DNA of 64,000 nt from an uncultured Actinomycetes bacterium. Its GTDB lineage: Bacteria; Actinomycetota; Actinomycetes; S36-B12; UBA10799. Made by a program: the position numbers and the translations under genes. The notes under the pieces were generated by a model. The model saw only the letters and a list, made by a program, of their open reading frames with translations. It was not told the origin of the DNA and searched no databases. Shown piece after piece: positions 42,612-51,612 of the stretch (within the stretch, counting starts at the first letter, position 1; every line of letters begins with the position of its first letter). The stretch spans positions 156,451 to 220,450 of the forward strand of contig CAMPEQ010000007.1 of NCBI GenBank assembly GCA_946803585.1. The letters are read 5' to 3'.

Positions 42612-44023
42612 CAGCGTTGACCCAACACTTCTTCTAACCGCTCATCAAAGAACCCACCCGGCCAGCCGTCAATGAGCTCGCCATCTGCGTCAACATCGAG
42701 ACGGCGCACATGTGCGGCACCGTCAGCTAGCAAGTCGACGTAGAGAATCGAGACGTCCTCGGGGGCAAGCTCCCCTTCCCTGATTCGACGGAGAATTCGG
42801 AGTACGAGGTGTTCGGAATGCGTCTCGACCAGTACCTGATTGCGACGTTCCTTGACGGTATGGATCAGTAGGTCCGCCACCTGCGCTTGTAACCGCGGGT
42901 GGATGTGAACCTCCGGTTGCTCGATCAGCAACATGCCATCTTGACTCAGCAGAGCCTGTACGACGATCGGAGTGATCTGACTGATGCCGTAGCCAACTGC
43001 GCGAGATGAGACCAAACTAGGCGGATCTTCACGCACATCGATGAGGCCGAGCACGGCAAAATCGCCGGCGGTGACTGACACCTCGTCTGAGGTCGGGGTA
43101 ACGATCCGAATCTGGTATCCGATCCCAAGTCGCTCAAACCACGCGTTCACAGATTCCACCAGCCCGGGATTGTCAACCAGGACTTCGGTGGTGTACTCCC
43201 CCTCAGGTCCGACGTAGTGGTAGGCGGTTGTACTCAGAGACGCCGATCGCTCCGGCCGTGCCCTAATGGGTCCCAAATAGGCAATCCGCGACAACACATC
43301 AGTCATCTCCGAGCGCAGCTGAACACCTAGGCCCAGGCGCGCGCCAGCCACCGGATCGCCACTACCGAGCGCTCCCATTGGGTTCGCATCATCGGCGAGG
43401 CGCAGGATGGGCGAATCAGGAATCGGGACCACCGGGTTGAGGACCTGACGCGCAATAGCAAGACTCGCCAGGAAGTCGTCCCACTCTGGGTCGGGCTCAC
43501 TGCCAGGCACAACGACGCCATCGGCATCGACCTGCATCTCGGTGCCAATCCCGTCTAAGTCGATCCCAACAACAGTGTTCCCAGGGCGTTCGGCCGCTTC
43601 GTCCCAACTGAAGCCAAACGACATCTCCCGAACTACCGACGGTGCCAGCCAACTCGCAGCAGTGGGTCGCGGCGCCGGAAATCCGATACCTAAGGTGATC
43701 CGGGTGGCTGGCTCGTGTTGATGCACCGCTAGCCGAAACGAACCGACATCCACCAGGTCACCACGGGTGCGTAGCTGAAATGGCTTATCCGATACGACGG
43801 TCTGTCGAAGGAGCGTCAGGGTCGACAGGAGTGAGGACTTGCCCGCCGAGTTCGGGCCAAACACGAGAGTTAGCGGCGCCAACTCGACCTTCTCCGGGTC
43901 CGGCCCATAAGACTTCAGCCCACCGATTACGAGGTGATCGATCAAGCGTGCGCTCGGCTCGGAGTCCCCGGCTGGATCTGAAGTCTCTTCCGGTCCTGCT
44001 GATTTGGCCGCCATTCCTGACAT
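42608..44023 (-). CDS. ABC-type AAA ATPase with C-terminal DUF3696 domain
   Basis: A 471-residue SMC/OLD-like ATPase. Walker A GPNSAGKS is at 56-63, a signature-like GYGISQ at 344-349, Walker B LLIEQPE with HIHP at 365-376, and the switch histidine at 402. The C-terminal block VDADGELIDGWPGGFF (445-460 region) is the DUF3696 motif found in stand-alone predicted ATPases, many in mobile or defence-related operons. There is no TOPRIM or nuclease domain, so the activity would come from its partner, encoded next with a 4-base overlap. Base composition looks like that of the neighbours. Confidence 0.85.
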   Translation of the reverse strand: MSGMAAKSAGPEETSDPAGDSEPSARLIDHLVIGGLKSYGPDPEKVELAPLTLVFGPNSAGKSSLLSTLTLLRQTVVSDKPFQLRTRGDLVDVGSFRLAVHQHEPATRITLGIGFPAPRPTAASWLAPSVVREMSFGFSWDEAAERPGNTVVGIDLDGIGTEMQVDADGVVVPGSEPDPEWDDFLASLAIARQVLNPVVPIPDSPILRLADDANPMGALGSGDPVAGARLGLGVQLRSEMTDVLSRIAYLGPIRARPERSASLSTTAYHYVGPEGEYTTEVLVDNPGLVESVNAWFERLGIGYQIRIVTPTSDEVSVTAGDFAVLGLIDVREDPPSLVSSRAVGYGISQITPIVVQALLSQDGMLLIEQPEVHIHPRLQAQVADLLIHTVKERRNQVLVETHSEHLVLRILRRIREGELAPEDVSILYVDLLADGAAHVRRLDVDADGELIDGWPGGFFDERLEEVLGQRW

Positions 44024-44117
44024 CTTGCCAGCACATCACTCATCAAGTGAGGTAATCGACGGCTGATCGAAGGACCTTGGCTCGCGTCAGCCGATGGAAT
44101 CCTAGAGACTAAGCCGC

Positions 44118-45521
44118 GTGACTACCATTGATCCCCGTATGGGCGCTTTTGACGCAGTGATGTTCGGAGTCGAGGGAGACCCACTCCTGCGGTCTGTTAT
44201 TACTCTCGTGGCAACGCTTGATTGTGAGCCCGACCCCGCGATCGTGCAAGACCGCATCGAGCGCATGTCGTTGGCAACCCCTAAGTTGCGCCAGCGCGCA
44301 ATCGGCAATCCGCTATCGCTAGTTCCACCTCGCTGGGAAACCGATCCCAACTTCGACATGACATACCACCTCCGGTGGGAGCGCGCGTCGGCCAAAGCCG
44401 CCGGGCTCTCCGAGGTTCTTGAGCTAGCCGAGACGATTAGTGAGCAGGACTTCGACCGTTCGCGGCCGTTGTGGGAAGTGCACATGGTGACCGGGTTGGA
44501 GGGCGGCAAAGCTGCCTTCATCATCAAGATCCACCATGCGATCACTGATGGTATGGGCGGGCTCGCGATGGCCGCTGCACTCTTTGATTTGGAACGCGAA
44601 CCAACTACGGAACTCCCGCCTAAACCGGACGCACCAGTCGGGCACACCCTGGACGCCAAAGACCGTATCGAGCAGGGGATTCAGGTCGAGATCAAGTCGA
44701 CTTTCTCCGACGTCAAGACAACAACGAAGACGCTGGCTGACCTGGCGAAGCGAGGCGTCACCGATCCCGTGACATCTGCCGTGGATGCCCAGGAGTTCGC
44801 CGCGTCCGCGGGTCGCCTTCTAGCCCCGGCATCAGAGCCCCTGTCTGGAATTTGGACGAACCGCTCTCTCTCTGTTGCGTTCTCCGTCATTGAAGTCAAC
44901 CTTGACGATCTGAAAAAGGCTGCCAAGTCTGTCGGCGGAACGCTCAACGACGCGTTCATGGCGGCCGTTACCGGTGGCCTGGCCGCCTACCACGAACTGC
45001 ACGGCGAGAACCCGGGTTCGCTTCGGGTGAACATGCCAATCAACGTCCGTAGCGCCAACGACACTGGCGCTAGTGGCAACCAATGGGTTCCTGCCAGATT
45101 CACGGTGCCGACGAACATCGCTGATGCCGCGGCTCGCATGCGCCAACTCCACCCGATCCTCACCCAGGCCCGAATGGAGCCAGCGCTACCGGTATCGCAG
45201 GTCGTCTACAAAGCACTAGCGCTACTCCCCCGGCCACTCACCACTTCGATCGCCGGTGGACTGATGAAGGGTACTGACTTCGCAGCCACCAACGTGCCCG
45301 GTCCGCCGATTCCGGTATACATGGCTGGGTCCAAAGTGGAATCGATGGTGCCATTTGCGCCGAAGGCCGGTGCGGCCCTCAATATCGGACTCATGTCCTA
45401 CGACGGCAAGGTATTCCTCGGCATCAATATCGACCGAGCAGCTGTCGGTTCTCCGGAGGAGCTGACCGATCTACTCGCCGAGTCCCTCGAATCAGTCGTT
45501 GCCGTCGGGTTCGATAAGTAG
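44118..45521 (+). CDS. Wax ester synthase/diacylglycerol acyltransferase (second copy)
   Basis: A 467-residue WS/DGAT of normal length with the catalytic motif HHAITDG at 139-145 and the late ATNVPGPPIPVYMAG block, nearly the same as in the first copy. It lacks the Lys/Ala/Pro tail of the first. It would make wax ester or triacylglycerol from acyl-CoA at the cytoplasmic membrane or droplet surface. GTG start without a clear ribosome site. It ends exactly where the convergent GTPase gene ends (45521/45522). Confidence 0.92.
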   Translation: MTTIDPRMGAFDAVMFGVEGDPLLRSVITLVATLDCEPDPAIVQDRIERMSLATPKLRQRAIGNPLSLVPPRWETDPNFDMTYHLRWERASAKAAGLSEVLELAETISEQDFDRSRPLWEVHMVTGLEGGKAAFIIKIHHAITDGMGGLAMAAALFDLEREPTTELPPKPDAPVGHTLDAKDRIEQGIQVEIKSTFSDVKTTTKTLADLAKRGVTDPVTSAVDAQEFAASAGRLLAPASEPLSGIWTNRSLSVAFSVIEVNLDDLKKAAKSVGGTLNDAFMAAVTGGLAAYHELHGENPGSLRVNMPINVRSANDTGASGNQWVPARFTVPTNIADAAARMRQLHPILTQARMEPALPVSQVVYKALALLPRPLTTSIAGGLMKGTDFAATNVPGPPIPVYMAGSKVESMVPFAPKAGAALNIGLMSYDGKVFLGINIDRAAVGSPEELTDLLAESLESVVAVGFDK

Positions 45522-46673
45522 CTAGCTCTCGACGTTCTTGCCGAGTTTGATTCGTTGCCGAAATTCAGCGCGAAACAGCTCCTGCATTGCGTTGGAATCT
45601 AGGGAATCACCATCTGCGTCGCGGTCGAGCATCCGCTCGCATACTTCGATCCACGCGCGCCCAACTGCACTGGTCAGGGTCGCCGCGACGGTTCCAGATA
45701 TTGCCGCCGCTGGGATCTGACCTCCTGGAGCAAACCGCAACGCAGAACTCACTATCCAGCGCCCCGCCGTCGTTGCCCCGCTCGACAACATGAGCGAGCC
45801 CACTAGTGCCGCCAGCTTGGATGTAGGAACGGTCAACCCGTAGGCGGCAGTAACCCGAGCAATCATTGCGATCTGAATCGGGACCAGAATGGCAGCGTCA
45901 GAGAACGGAATCGGGGTGAGCCCAGTCGTTAGCGCCGACGCCGACGCAGCTTTGACAATCTGCTTCGCAGCGCGCCTTTTACGCTCCTTATCGACAAGCT
46001 GCGCGGCAACAAGCGCCCGCCGGCTCGCCTCGGGAGCTGTGGCAAAGGTCGCGTCTAGTAAGCGATCCAATCCAAAGACAACCGTTCGAAGAAACTCATC
46101 GGGTAGGGCATTGGTCATGACCACTGAGTTCTGCGGCGATAGCGGCAGATTGAGGCTCTCGATGTACTGTGCGAAGGCAAGAGCATCACCGTGCACCCGG
46201 CCGTCAGACGTCATCGGCACCTGGCTCATCACGAAGATAACCGGGACCAGTTGCGCTACTCGTTGAACGAATACCGCCTGCGCGTCCTCGAATCGCCGGT
46301 CACTCCACCTCACCAGATACCAAGCGGCATGGATCTGACGCTCGACCGGCTCTGAACGGCTTGCGGTTACGATCTGCTCCAGACCTGCCAGAACCGCATC
46401 GCCGCCATGACCCGTCTCAAATCCTTGCGAGTCGTAGAGGCCGAGGATCCCGTCTGGGTGTTCGTGATACTGCAACCCGGCCGTAATCGGGGGCCCGGTC
46501 CCGGTCGCGGCAACCTCGTGCCCAAATACTGAGTTGATGAGGGTGGATTTCCCTGCACCCGTCTTGCCGAACACCGCCAGATTGAAGCGCCCCAGATCAC
46601 GGACCGCCTCCGCGTGGCGTTCAGTGAATAGCCGGCCGAGGTCGCTAGCCCCGAAGTCTGGTGTCTTGGCCAT
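45522..46673 (-). CDS. Membrane-associated GTPase with DUF697-like C-terminus
   Basis: A 383-residue TRAFAC-type GTPase. The P-loop GKTGAGKS is at 36-43 and the DxxG switch is seen as DSQG. The G4 specificity motif is not the usual NKxD or TKxD: the expected strand reads VIFVMSQVP. The C-terminal third has hydrophobic helices, as in DUF697/YcjF-type proteins, so it probably inserts into or binds the membrane. It follows the Abhydrolase_9 gene by 2 bases and is surely co-transcribed with it. Function unknown; membrane remodelling or stress are the usual guesses. Confidence 0.75.
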   Translation of the reverse strand: MAKTPDFGASDLGRLFTERHAEAVRDLGRFNLAVFGKTGAGKSTLINSVFGHEVAATGTGPPITAGLQYHEHPDGILGLYDSQGFETGHGGDAVLAGLEQIVTASRSEPVERQIHAAWYLVRWSDRRFEDAQAVFVQRVAQLVPVIFVMSQVPMTSDGRVHGDALAFAQYIESLNLPLSPQNSVVMTNALPDEFLRTVVFGLDRLLDATFATAPEASRRALVAAQLVDKERKRRAAKQIVKAASASALTTGLTPIPFSDAAILVPIQIAMIARVTAAYGLTVPTSKLAALVGSLMLSSGATTAGRWIVSSALRFAPGGQIPAAAISGTVAATLTSAVGRAWIEVCERMLDRDADGDSLDSNAMQELFRAEFRQRIKLGKNVES

Positions 46674-46675
46674 CC

Positions 46676-48673
46676 TTAGGATCCACTCCCACTCGAGAGG
46701 GTCCCCAACCCAGCCAAGCCTGCCGGTAGTTCATCTGCGCTCACTCCCCAAGAGTTCATCGTCCGCGCAATCGACTCCTTGGTTTGAGCAATCGTCTCCT
46801 GGGCTAACCGCTGCTCAGCCCAGCGGAACTCTCGGGCGCGCAACGCTTCCTCGATCGCCGCAATCTCGTCGTCAGTTGCTGGTAGTTCAAACGCAACTGC
46901 GGTGAAACGCGCTAAGTCTGCACGGTAGTCGTGGCCGAGTGCCTCGAACTTACCGGGAATCACGTTTGTGGCGTTCTTCATGTCAACGGCAGTCAGAATG
47001 AACGTTGTAAACGGTCGCCATTCGACTCCCGCAGGAATCGCTGGAGTCCTCGTCGAGCCATGATCAAGCCAACGTGGCGCCTGCACAGCCAGCGCAGGTG
47101 AGAACTTGGTGATTGGATCCTCATGGTGGCTAAGCAAGATGTAGCGCGCAGTCGCACGCACCTCCACCGGCAGATCACACCACTCCTGATAGCTAGCAAC
47201 TTCGACGACTTCGTCGTTGGGGTCAAACCTTGTCGGATCCAACCTCCACTGTTCCGCCCACTTGCTTTCAGCCGGCGTCCCGATGAATAGCGCGTTCGAC
47301 ACCCCAGCCCTAACCAACCCACTTGTTCCTTCATGTAAGAAGGCGTCCTGAAGGGTGAACGCTCCCAGGCTCTCGCCAAGCGCGACCAGTCGCGGACGCC
47401 GGTGCTCGGGGATTCCCATAAGTCGTCCGCCAATGGCGTGCAATAGCGCGCGGTTCTGCTCGCGCCCAATCTTGACCTTGTCCAACGATAAGAAGGAGGG
47501 CCGCAACGAGTATTGGATCGCAAGAGTTGCGCAGTCACCGCGGGTCAGATACTCCAGCGACTCGGTCGCAACATAGTTGACGTAGCCGGTCCCAGTTGGT
47601 GAACATAGGCAGATCACCGAACGCTCAAAAGCTCCGAGTCGTTCGAGCTCATTCATCATCAGCCACACCCGGGAGTCAACCGTGTCCGCACTGTCTAAAC
47701 CAACAAACGCACGAATCGGCGCGATCCCCTCCTTACCCGTGACCGCCTCTATCTCGCCGGTAGTCAACGCCATGTTGACGAACCTGCGTCCCTCACGACT
47801 CAATGTCTCCCACGCAACACTCGAGTCACTGCCGCCGCTGACAAATCCCGAGTCGGTTGGCTCACTGTAGGCAGCCTCCACTGCCGCGCCACCTTGCTCT
47901 GCCTGCCGATTTACTACCTCGACTCCGGCGGCGACTCCGGCCGCGAGCAGTCCAAGCCCAACCGCATGTCCAATTGGCTCGGCCAGCAATGCCAAACCGG
48001 GAGTTGACTTCCGGACTATTCCGGCGATCGCCCCCGCCAGCCGTGCCTCGCCGTACCCAACCGCGCTTACACCGGCCATGACGACAACACCTTGAGCTAA
48101 CGAGTTCGCAACAGCAGCCGACCGATCCTCGTGGCGTCGAAACCAGAAGACCTCAGCGCCAGAAACCAGGGTTCCCGCGATGAAGCCAACCGGAAGGACA
48201 GCGGGGGGCAGAGTTCCGCCTCTACGTCGGGCAACCTCTTCCAAACTTCCGGCGGTCGCGGTGATTCCGAGACCGGCGAAACCGCTAGCGGTCATCTCCC
48301 ATCCGAGGGTTCGAACTGCCGCGCGCTTTACCGGCTCGCCGTGCTTTGCCGCAAACAAACGCTGCATTCCGATTCCGCCGACGATCGCAGTGACGTTTGC
48401 GATCGTATTCAGGTACTTGCGGCTCTCGGTTGGCGCACGATCACGCCCTGGCGCAATCCGCCGCGACATCCCATCAATGAATGACTGCGTGAGGTTAGCG
48501 ATGCCATAGGAGATACTCGCCGAGAGGCCCGTCGCAATAGCTTGATCGAGTGGCTTTCTCGCTAGCAAGTTCGGGGCAAAAGTCGCACCAACGTTCGCAG
48601 CTGCCGCGAAGGTCGCGGTTTTTGCCGCCAGATCGCGATGACTCAACGCATTAATAGCCCACCCTGTACGCAC
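46676..48673 (-). CDS. Integral membrane alpha/beta-hydrolase (Abhydrolase_9 family)
   Basis: A 665-residue protein. The N-terminal part, to about residue 255, is Ala/Gly-rich with several membrane segments (Abhydrolase_9_N). The C-terminal catalytic domain has RVWLMMNELERLGAFERS near 335-352 and the nucleophile GESLGAF (Ser435). Similar proteins occur across actinobacteria and proteobacteria with no proven substrate; a membrane lipid or ester is likely. GTG start with GAGGAG upstream and a TAGGGT box at 48715-48720. The C-terminal 60 residues are helical and follow the catalytic domain. Paired with the GTPase gene. Confidence 0.8.
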   Translation of the reverse strand: MRTGWAINALSHRDLAAKTATFAAAANVGATFAPNLLARKPLDQAIATGLSASISYGIANLTQSFIDGMSRRIAPGRDRAPTESRKYLNTIANVTAIVGGIGMQRLFAAKHGEPVKRAAVRTLGWEMTASGFAGLGITATAGSLEEVARRRGGTLPPAVLPVGFIAGTLVSGAEVFWFRRHEDRSAAVANSLAQGVVVMAGVSAVGYGEARLAGAIAGIVRKSTPGLALLAEPIGHAVGLGLLAAGVAAGVEVVNRQAEQGGAAVEAAYSEPTDSGFVSGGSDSSVAWETLSREGRRFVNMALTTGEIEAVTGKEGIAPIRAFVGLDSADTVDSRVWLMMNELERLGAFERSVICLCSPTGTGYVNYVATESLEYLTRGDCATLAIQYSLRPSFLSLDKVKIGREQNRALLHAIGGRLMGIPEHRRPRLVALGESLGAFTLQDAFLHEGTSGLVRAGVSNALFIGTPAESKWAEQWRLDPTRFDPNDEVVEVASYQEWCDLPVEVRATARYILLSHHEDPITKFSPALAVQAPRWLDHGSTRTPAIPAGVEWRPFTTFILTAVDMKNATNVIPGKFEALGHDYRADLARFTAVAFELPATDDEIAAIEEALRAREFRWAEQRLAQETIAQTKESIARTMNSWGVSADELPAGLAGLGTLSSGSGS

Positions 48674-48779
48674 AACGCTTCTCCTCAGAACAACCAGCCC
48701 ACGTCAGTGGCCCTACCCTAGCGGCTACCACTGAGCGCTACCGGAATTCCTATGGCGAGCAACATCACGTTGATCCGCG

Positions 48780-48785
48780 TACCGT
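48780..48785 (+). promoter_or_regulatory. TANNNT -10 box, leaderless arrangement (POT transporter)
   Basis: TACCGT ends exactly 6 bases before the ATG at 48792, with no ribosome site. Confidence 0.45.
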
Positions 48786-48791
48786 TCCGCT

Positions 48792-50282
48792 ATGGCTAGC
48801 ACACTGCGGGTGCCTCCGGCACAGGACAAGCGATTCCTTGGGCAACCAGTCGGCCTTGCAACGCTGTTCACCACCGAGATGTGGGAGCGCTTTAGCTACT
48901 ACGGAATGCGCGCCATTCTGGTGCTCTACTTAGTCGACTCCGTAGCCGATGGTGGACTCGGGATGTCCACCCCCCAAGCCGTCGGTATCTACGCCGTTTA
49001 CAGCTCGATGGTCTGGCTGTTGGCAGTTCCCGGAGGTTGGCTCTCTGACCGCCTTTGGGGCCCGCGCAAAACGGTGTTCATCGGCGCCTTCATCATCGCT
49101 GCCGGGCACTACATCATGGCCGTTCCGGTTGACTGGGCAATCTGGCCCGGCCTGGCTGCAATTGCTTTGGGAACTGGATTCCTCAAGCCAAACATCTCGG
49201 CAATGGTCGGCGGACTCTACGACGGCGACAGCGATCAGGGAGAACGGCGCGACGCCGGATTCTCGATCTACTACATGGGTATCAATATTGGCGGGTTCGT
49301 AGCCCCGTTCGTGTGCGGCTTCCTCGCTACTGGCATTGGCTGGCACGCCGGGTTTGCCGCTGCCGGTGTGGGTATGACGATCGCGCTCGTGGTCTACATC
49401 GCGTTGGCTCCCCGAACACTGGGACCAATCGGGAAGAAGGTTCCCAACCCGGCAACCCAAGCGCTGTTGCGCAAGGTATTCACGATCGTGGCCCTGTTCT
49501 TCGCTGGGGCATTCGTGCTCTTCGGGATCGATATCGCGATGGGAACCTTCGAATCCGATCACGTGATTTGGTTCCTTACCGCGGTCACCCTGGTCACACC
49601 GTTCATATACTTCACCCGGATTTTCAAGAATCCCAACCTCGACACCACCGAACGATCCCGAATGCGTGCCTACATCTGGATTTTTGTCGGTGCCGTGATG
49701 TTCTGGATGATTTTCGATCAAGGTGGTTCGCTACTCAACATCTTCGCCGAGGACAACACCAGTCGATTCGTCGGCAGCTACGAGTTCCCAGCGAGTTGGC
49801 TGCAATCAGTTGACCCACTCGGAATCATCATTTTCGCACCGCTCTTTGCCCTCCTTTGGATGAAACTCGGGAGCCGCGCCCCCTCACTGCCAGCCAAGTT
49901 CGCGCTCGCTGTCTTCATCATCGGCCTGTCATTCATTTTGATGTCTGGGTTGGGCTACCTAGCCGATAAGAACGGCACGGTCCAATGGGAATGGCTTGTG
50001 CTGGTCTTCCTCATCCAGGTCATGGCAGAACTCCTACTAAGTCCCACCGGGCTCTCGGCCTCGACACAACTCGCACCGAGGGGAATGGAAAGCCAGGTTC
50101 TCGCACTCTGGTTCTTGGCTACAGCCGTCGGCGATTCCATCGGTGGAGTGCTGGCAGGGCTGCAACCGGTACTGGGGAACGCCGGCTACTTCTTTGCCCT
50201 TGGAAGTCTGGCAATCCTCATGGCGGTTCTGCTTACGACCCAGATCAAGCGCCTTCGCGGACTGATGGTAGGCGTGCACTAA
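48792..50282 (+). CDS. Proton-dependent oligopeptide transporter (POT/PTR family)
   Basis: A 496-residue MFS-fold carrier with about 12 to 14 membrane segments. The ExxER proton-coupling motif appears in TEMWERFSYYGMRA (about residues 28-41), and the PTR signature region follows. It imports di- and tripeptides with protons across the cytoplasmic membrane. A short leaderless-type promoter precedes it. It supports growth on peptides, in keeping with a heterotrophic lifestyle. Confidence 0.92.
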   Translation: MASTLRVPPAQDKRFLGQPVGLATLFTTEMWERFSYYGMRAILVLYLVDSVADGGLGMSTPQAVGIYAVYSSMVWLLAVPGGWLSDRLWGPRKTVFIGAFIIAAGHYIMAVPVDWAIWPGLAAIALGTGFLKPNISAMVGGLYDGDSDQGERRDAGFSIYYMGINIGGFVAPFVCGFLATGIGWHAGFAAAGVGMTIALVVYIALAPRTLGPIGKKVPNPATQALLRKVFTIVALFFAGAFVLFGIDIAMGTFESDHVIWFLTAVTLVTPFIYFTRIFKNPNLDTTERSRMRAYIWIFVGAVMFWMIFDQGGSLLNIFAEDNTSRFVGSYEFPASWLQSVDPLGIIIFAPLFALLWMKLGSRAPSLPAKFALAVFIIGLSFILMSGLGYLADKNGTVQWEWLVLVFLIQVMAELLLSPTGLSASTQLAPRGMESQVLALWFLATAVGDSIGGVLAGLQPVLGNAGYFFALGSLAILMAVLLTTQIKRLRGLMVGVH

Positions 50283-50423
50283 TCCTCGGGAGTATCTCCC
50301 GTGATCATTCAGCGCGCACACGCCAGGCAAGTGCGGATAAGCTCCCGCTGGACCTAGCGCACTAAGGCCAAGCTTGCGCCCGCATCAGCCGATGGCCACA
50401 CCACCTAGCAGAGGATAAGTCTC

Positions 50424-50945
50424 ATGGACGGCAACGCAAGAACGATCAAATTCCTGTGGGTAGCTATTGCCATCCTGGCTGCCGCCGCGATCGGTTTAGC
50501 GATCTGGGCCTTCAGTGCGCAATCGCAAGTCAACACCCTTGCAACCGAGAACGCGTCCAATGAGCAGGTGATCAGTCAAGACCAGGATACGATTGATAAG
50601 GCTGGTACTTCACTCTCCGGTTTAGAACAACAGCAAGGCGCGCTCAAGGCCGAGTACGAGCAAGCTCAACAGGAGCTCAACGTCGAGCAGAAGACGGCCT
50701 CACAGCGAGAGCAGACAATTAGTCAACTGCACCAACAAGTGGCAAAAGAGCAAGCGGAAGACACGACGCTAAAGGGTCAGCTCAAAGTTTCACAGACGAA
50801 GGAGAAGCTGGCTACCGCGTGTGCCTCGCTACTGGAGCACGGTCTCAACCAGATCTACAACGCTCCTACGGATGCCGCCACGTACAAAGAGGTCACCAAG
50901 CTGATCGCCAAGTCAGCAACCAAGTGCGCCAACTACGTTCAGTAG
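50424..50945 (+). CDS. Membrane-anchored coiled-coil protein of unknown function
   Basis: A 173-residue protein. One N-terminal membrane anchor (about residues 9-31) is followed by a Gln/Glu-rich coiled coil (about 36-125). A short folded tail has two cysteines, in ATACASLLEHGL and ATKCANYVQ, which might form a disulfide outside the membrane. The N-terminus has few basic residues, so topology is probably N-in with the coil outside. GAGGA precedes the ATG. No family recognised. Confidence 0.65.
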   Translation: MDGNARTIKFLWVAIAILAAAAIGLAIWAFSAQSQVNTLATENASNEQVISQDQDTIDKAGTSLSGLEQQQGALKAEYEQAQQELNVEQKTASQREQTISQLHQQVAKEQAEDTTLKGQLKVSQTKEKLATACASLLEHGLNQIYNAPTDAATYKEVTKLIAKSATKCANYVQ

Positions 50946-50964
50946 GTCGCTGACGCGTGAGTGT

Positions 50965-50998
50965 CTGGCTACGGGTCGAGCAATCGAGTCGTAGCCAG
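50965..50998. terminator. Bidirectional hairpin between converging genes
   Basis: CTGGCTACG (50965-50973) pairs with CGTAGCCAG (50990-50998). After a 2-base interruption, TCGA pairs with TCGA around a GCAA loop. It lies between the coiled-coil gene and the phosphatase gene that ends at 51001. No T-run, but position and symmetry fit a terminator. Confidence 0.65.
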
Positions 50999-51000
50999 CT

Positions 51001-51594
51001 CTACTCAGGCGTCTGATTCCACCCGGTCACAACGTGTTGAACCCGCTCGAACCCTAGCGAGGAAAGCGCGCCAGCCTCCAGCAAGAACAAACGTCCGCTA
51101 TCGGATGACAGATCCAGCCAAGTCGCGGTGAATATCCGCAGCAGGTGCCCGTGGGCTATGAGTGCGCAGTCGCGGCCCTCGTCTAAGACCGGCAGGCAGC
51201 GCTGGATTACCTTCCGGCAACGATCTGCGACCTCGTCGGTTGATTCTCCAGGGGTGTTACCTGGTGGAATCGGGTGATCCCAAATAACCCAGTTTGGGTC
51301 GCCTAACTCCACTCGGATATCGGGGGTTGTCCGGCCTTCCCAGGCGCCGTAGTCCCATTCCAACAAGTTCTCGTCAATAGCGTCGGGGGTCAGTCCAGCG
51401 AGCTTGGCCGTGTCGCGGGCGCGTTCCATCGGAGAGGACAAGGTCAACCCGAATGCTCGGTGTCGCAGCATCGGTTCTAGTGCGGCCGCACCCTTGCGCC
51501 CGTTGCGGGTCAGGGGGATGTCGGTACGTCCGGTGTGTTGTCCGGACTTACTCCACTCGGTTTCGCCATGTCGGATTAAAACGATCTCAGCCAT
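51001..51594 (-). CDS. Histidine phosphatase (phosphoglycerate-mutase-like)
   Basis: About 197 residues with LIRHGETEWSKSGQHTGRTD at the N-terminus, the phosphohistidine motif of the branch-1 family, and AHGHLLR later for the second histidine. It is closer to acid phosphatase / CobC-type enzymes than to glycolytic GpmA. The ATG at 51594 is preferred over 51603 because an AGGA lies about 9 bases before it. It follows the TrmH-like gene on the same strand with an 18-base gap. Substrate unknown. Confidence 0.85.
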   Translation of the reverse strand: MAEIVLIRHGETEWSKSGQHTGRTDIPLTRNGRKGAAALEPMLRHRAFGLTLSSPMERARDTAKLAGLTPDAIDENLLEWDYGAWEGRTTPDIRVELGDPNWVIWDHPIPPGNTPGESTDEVADRCRKVIQRCLPVLDEGRDCALIAHGHLLRIFTATWLDLSSDSGRLFLLEAGALSSLGFERVQHVVTGWNQTPE

Positions 51595-51612
51595 AGGGCT
51601 CATCCTGGCAGG

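Noticed and set aside
48930-49721. 263-codon open frame antisense to the peptide transporter
   Set aside because: The plus-strand transporter is complete and conserved; the antisense product has a Glu/His/Asp-rich shadow composition.
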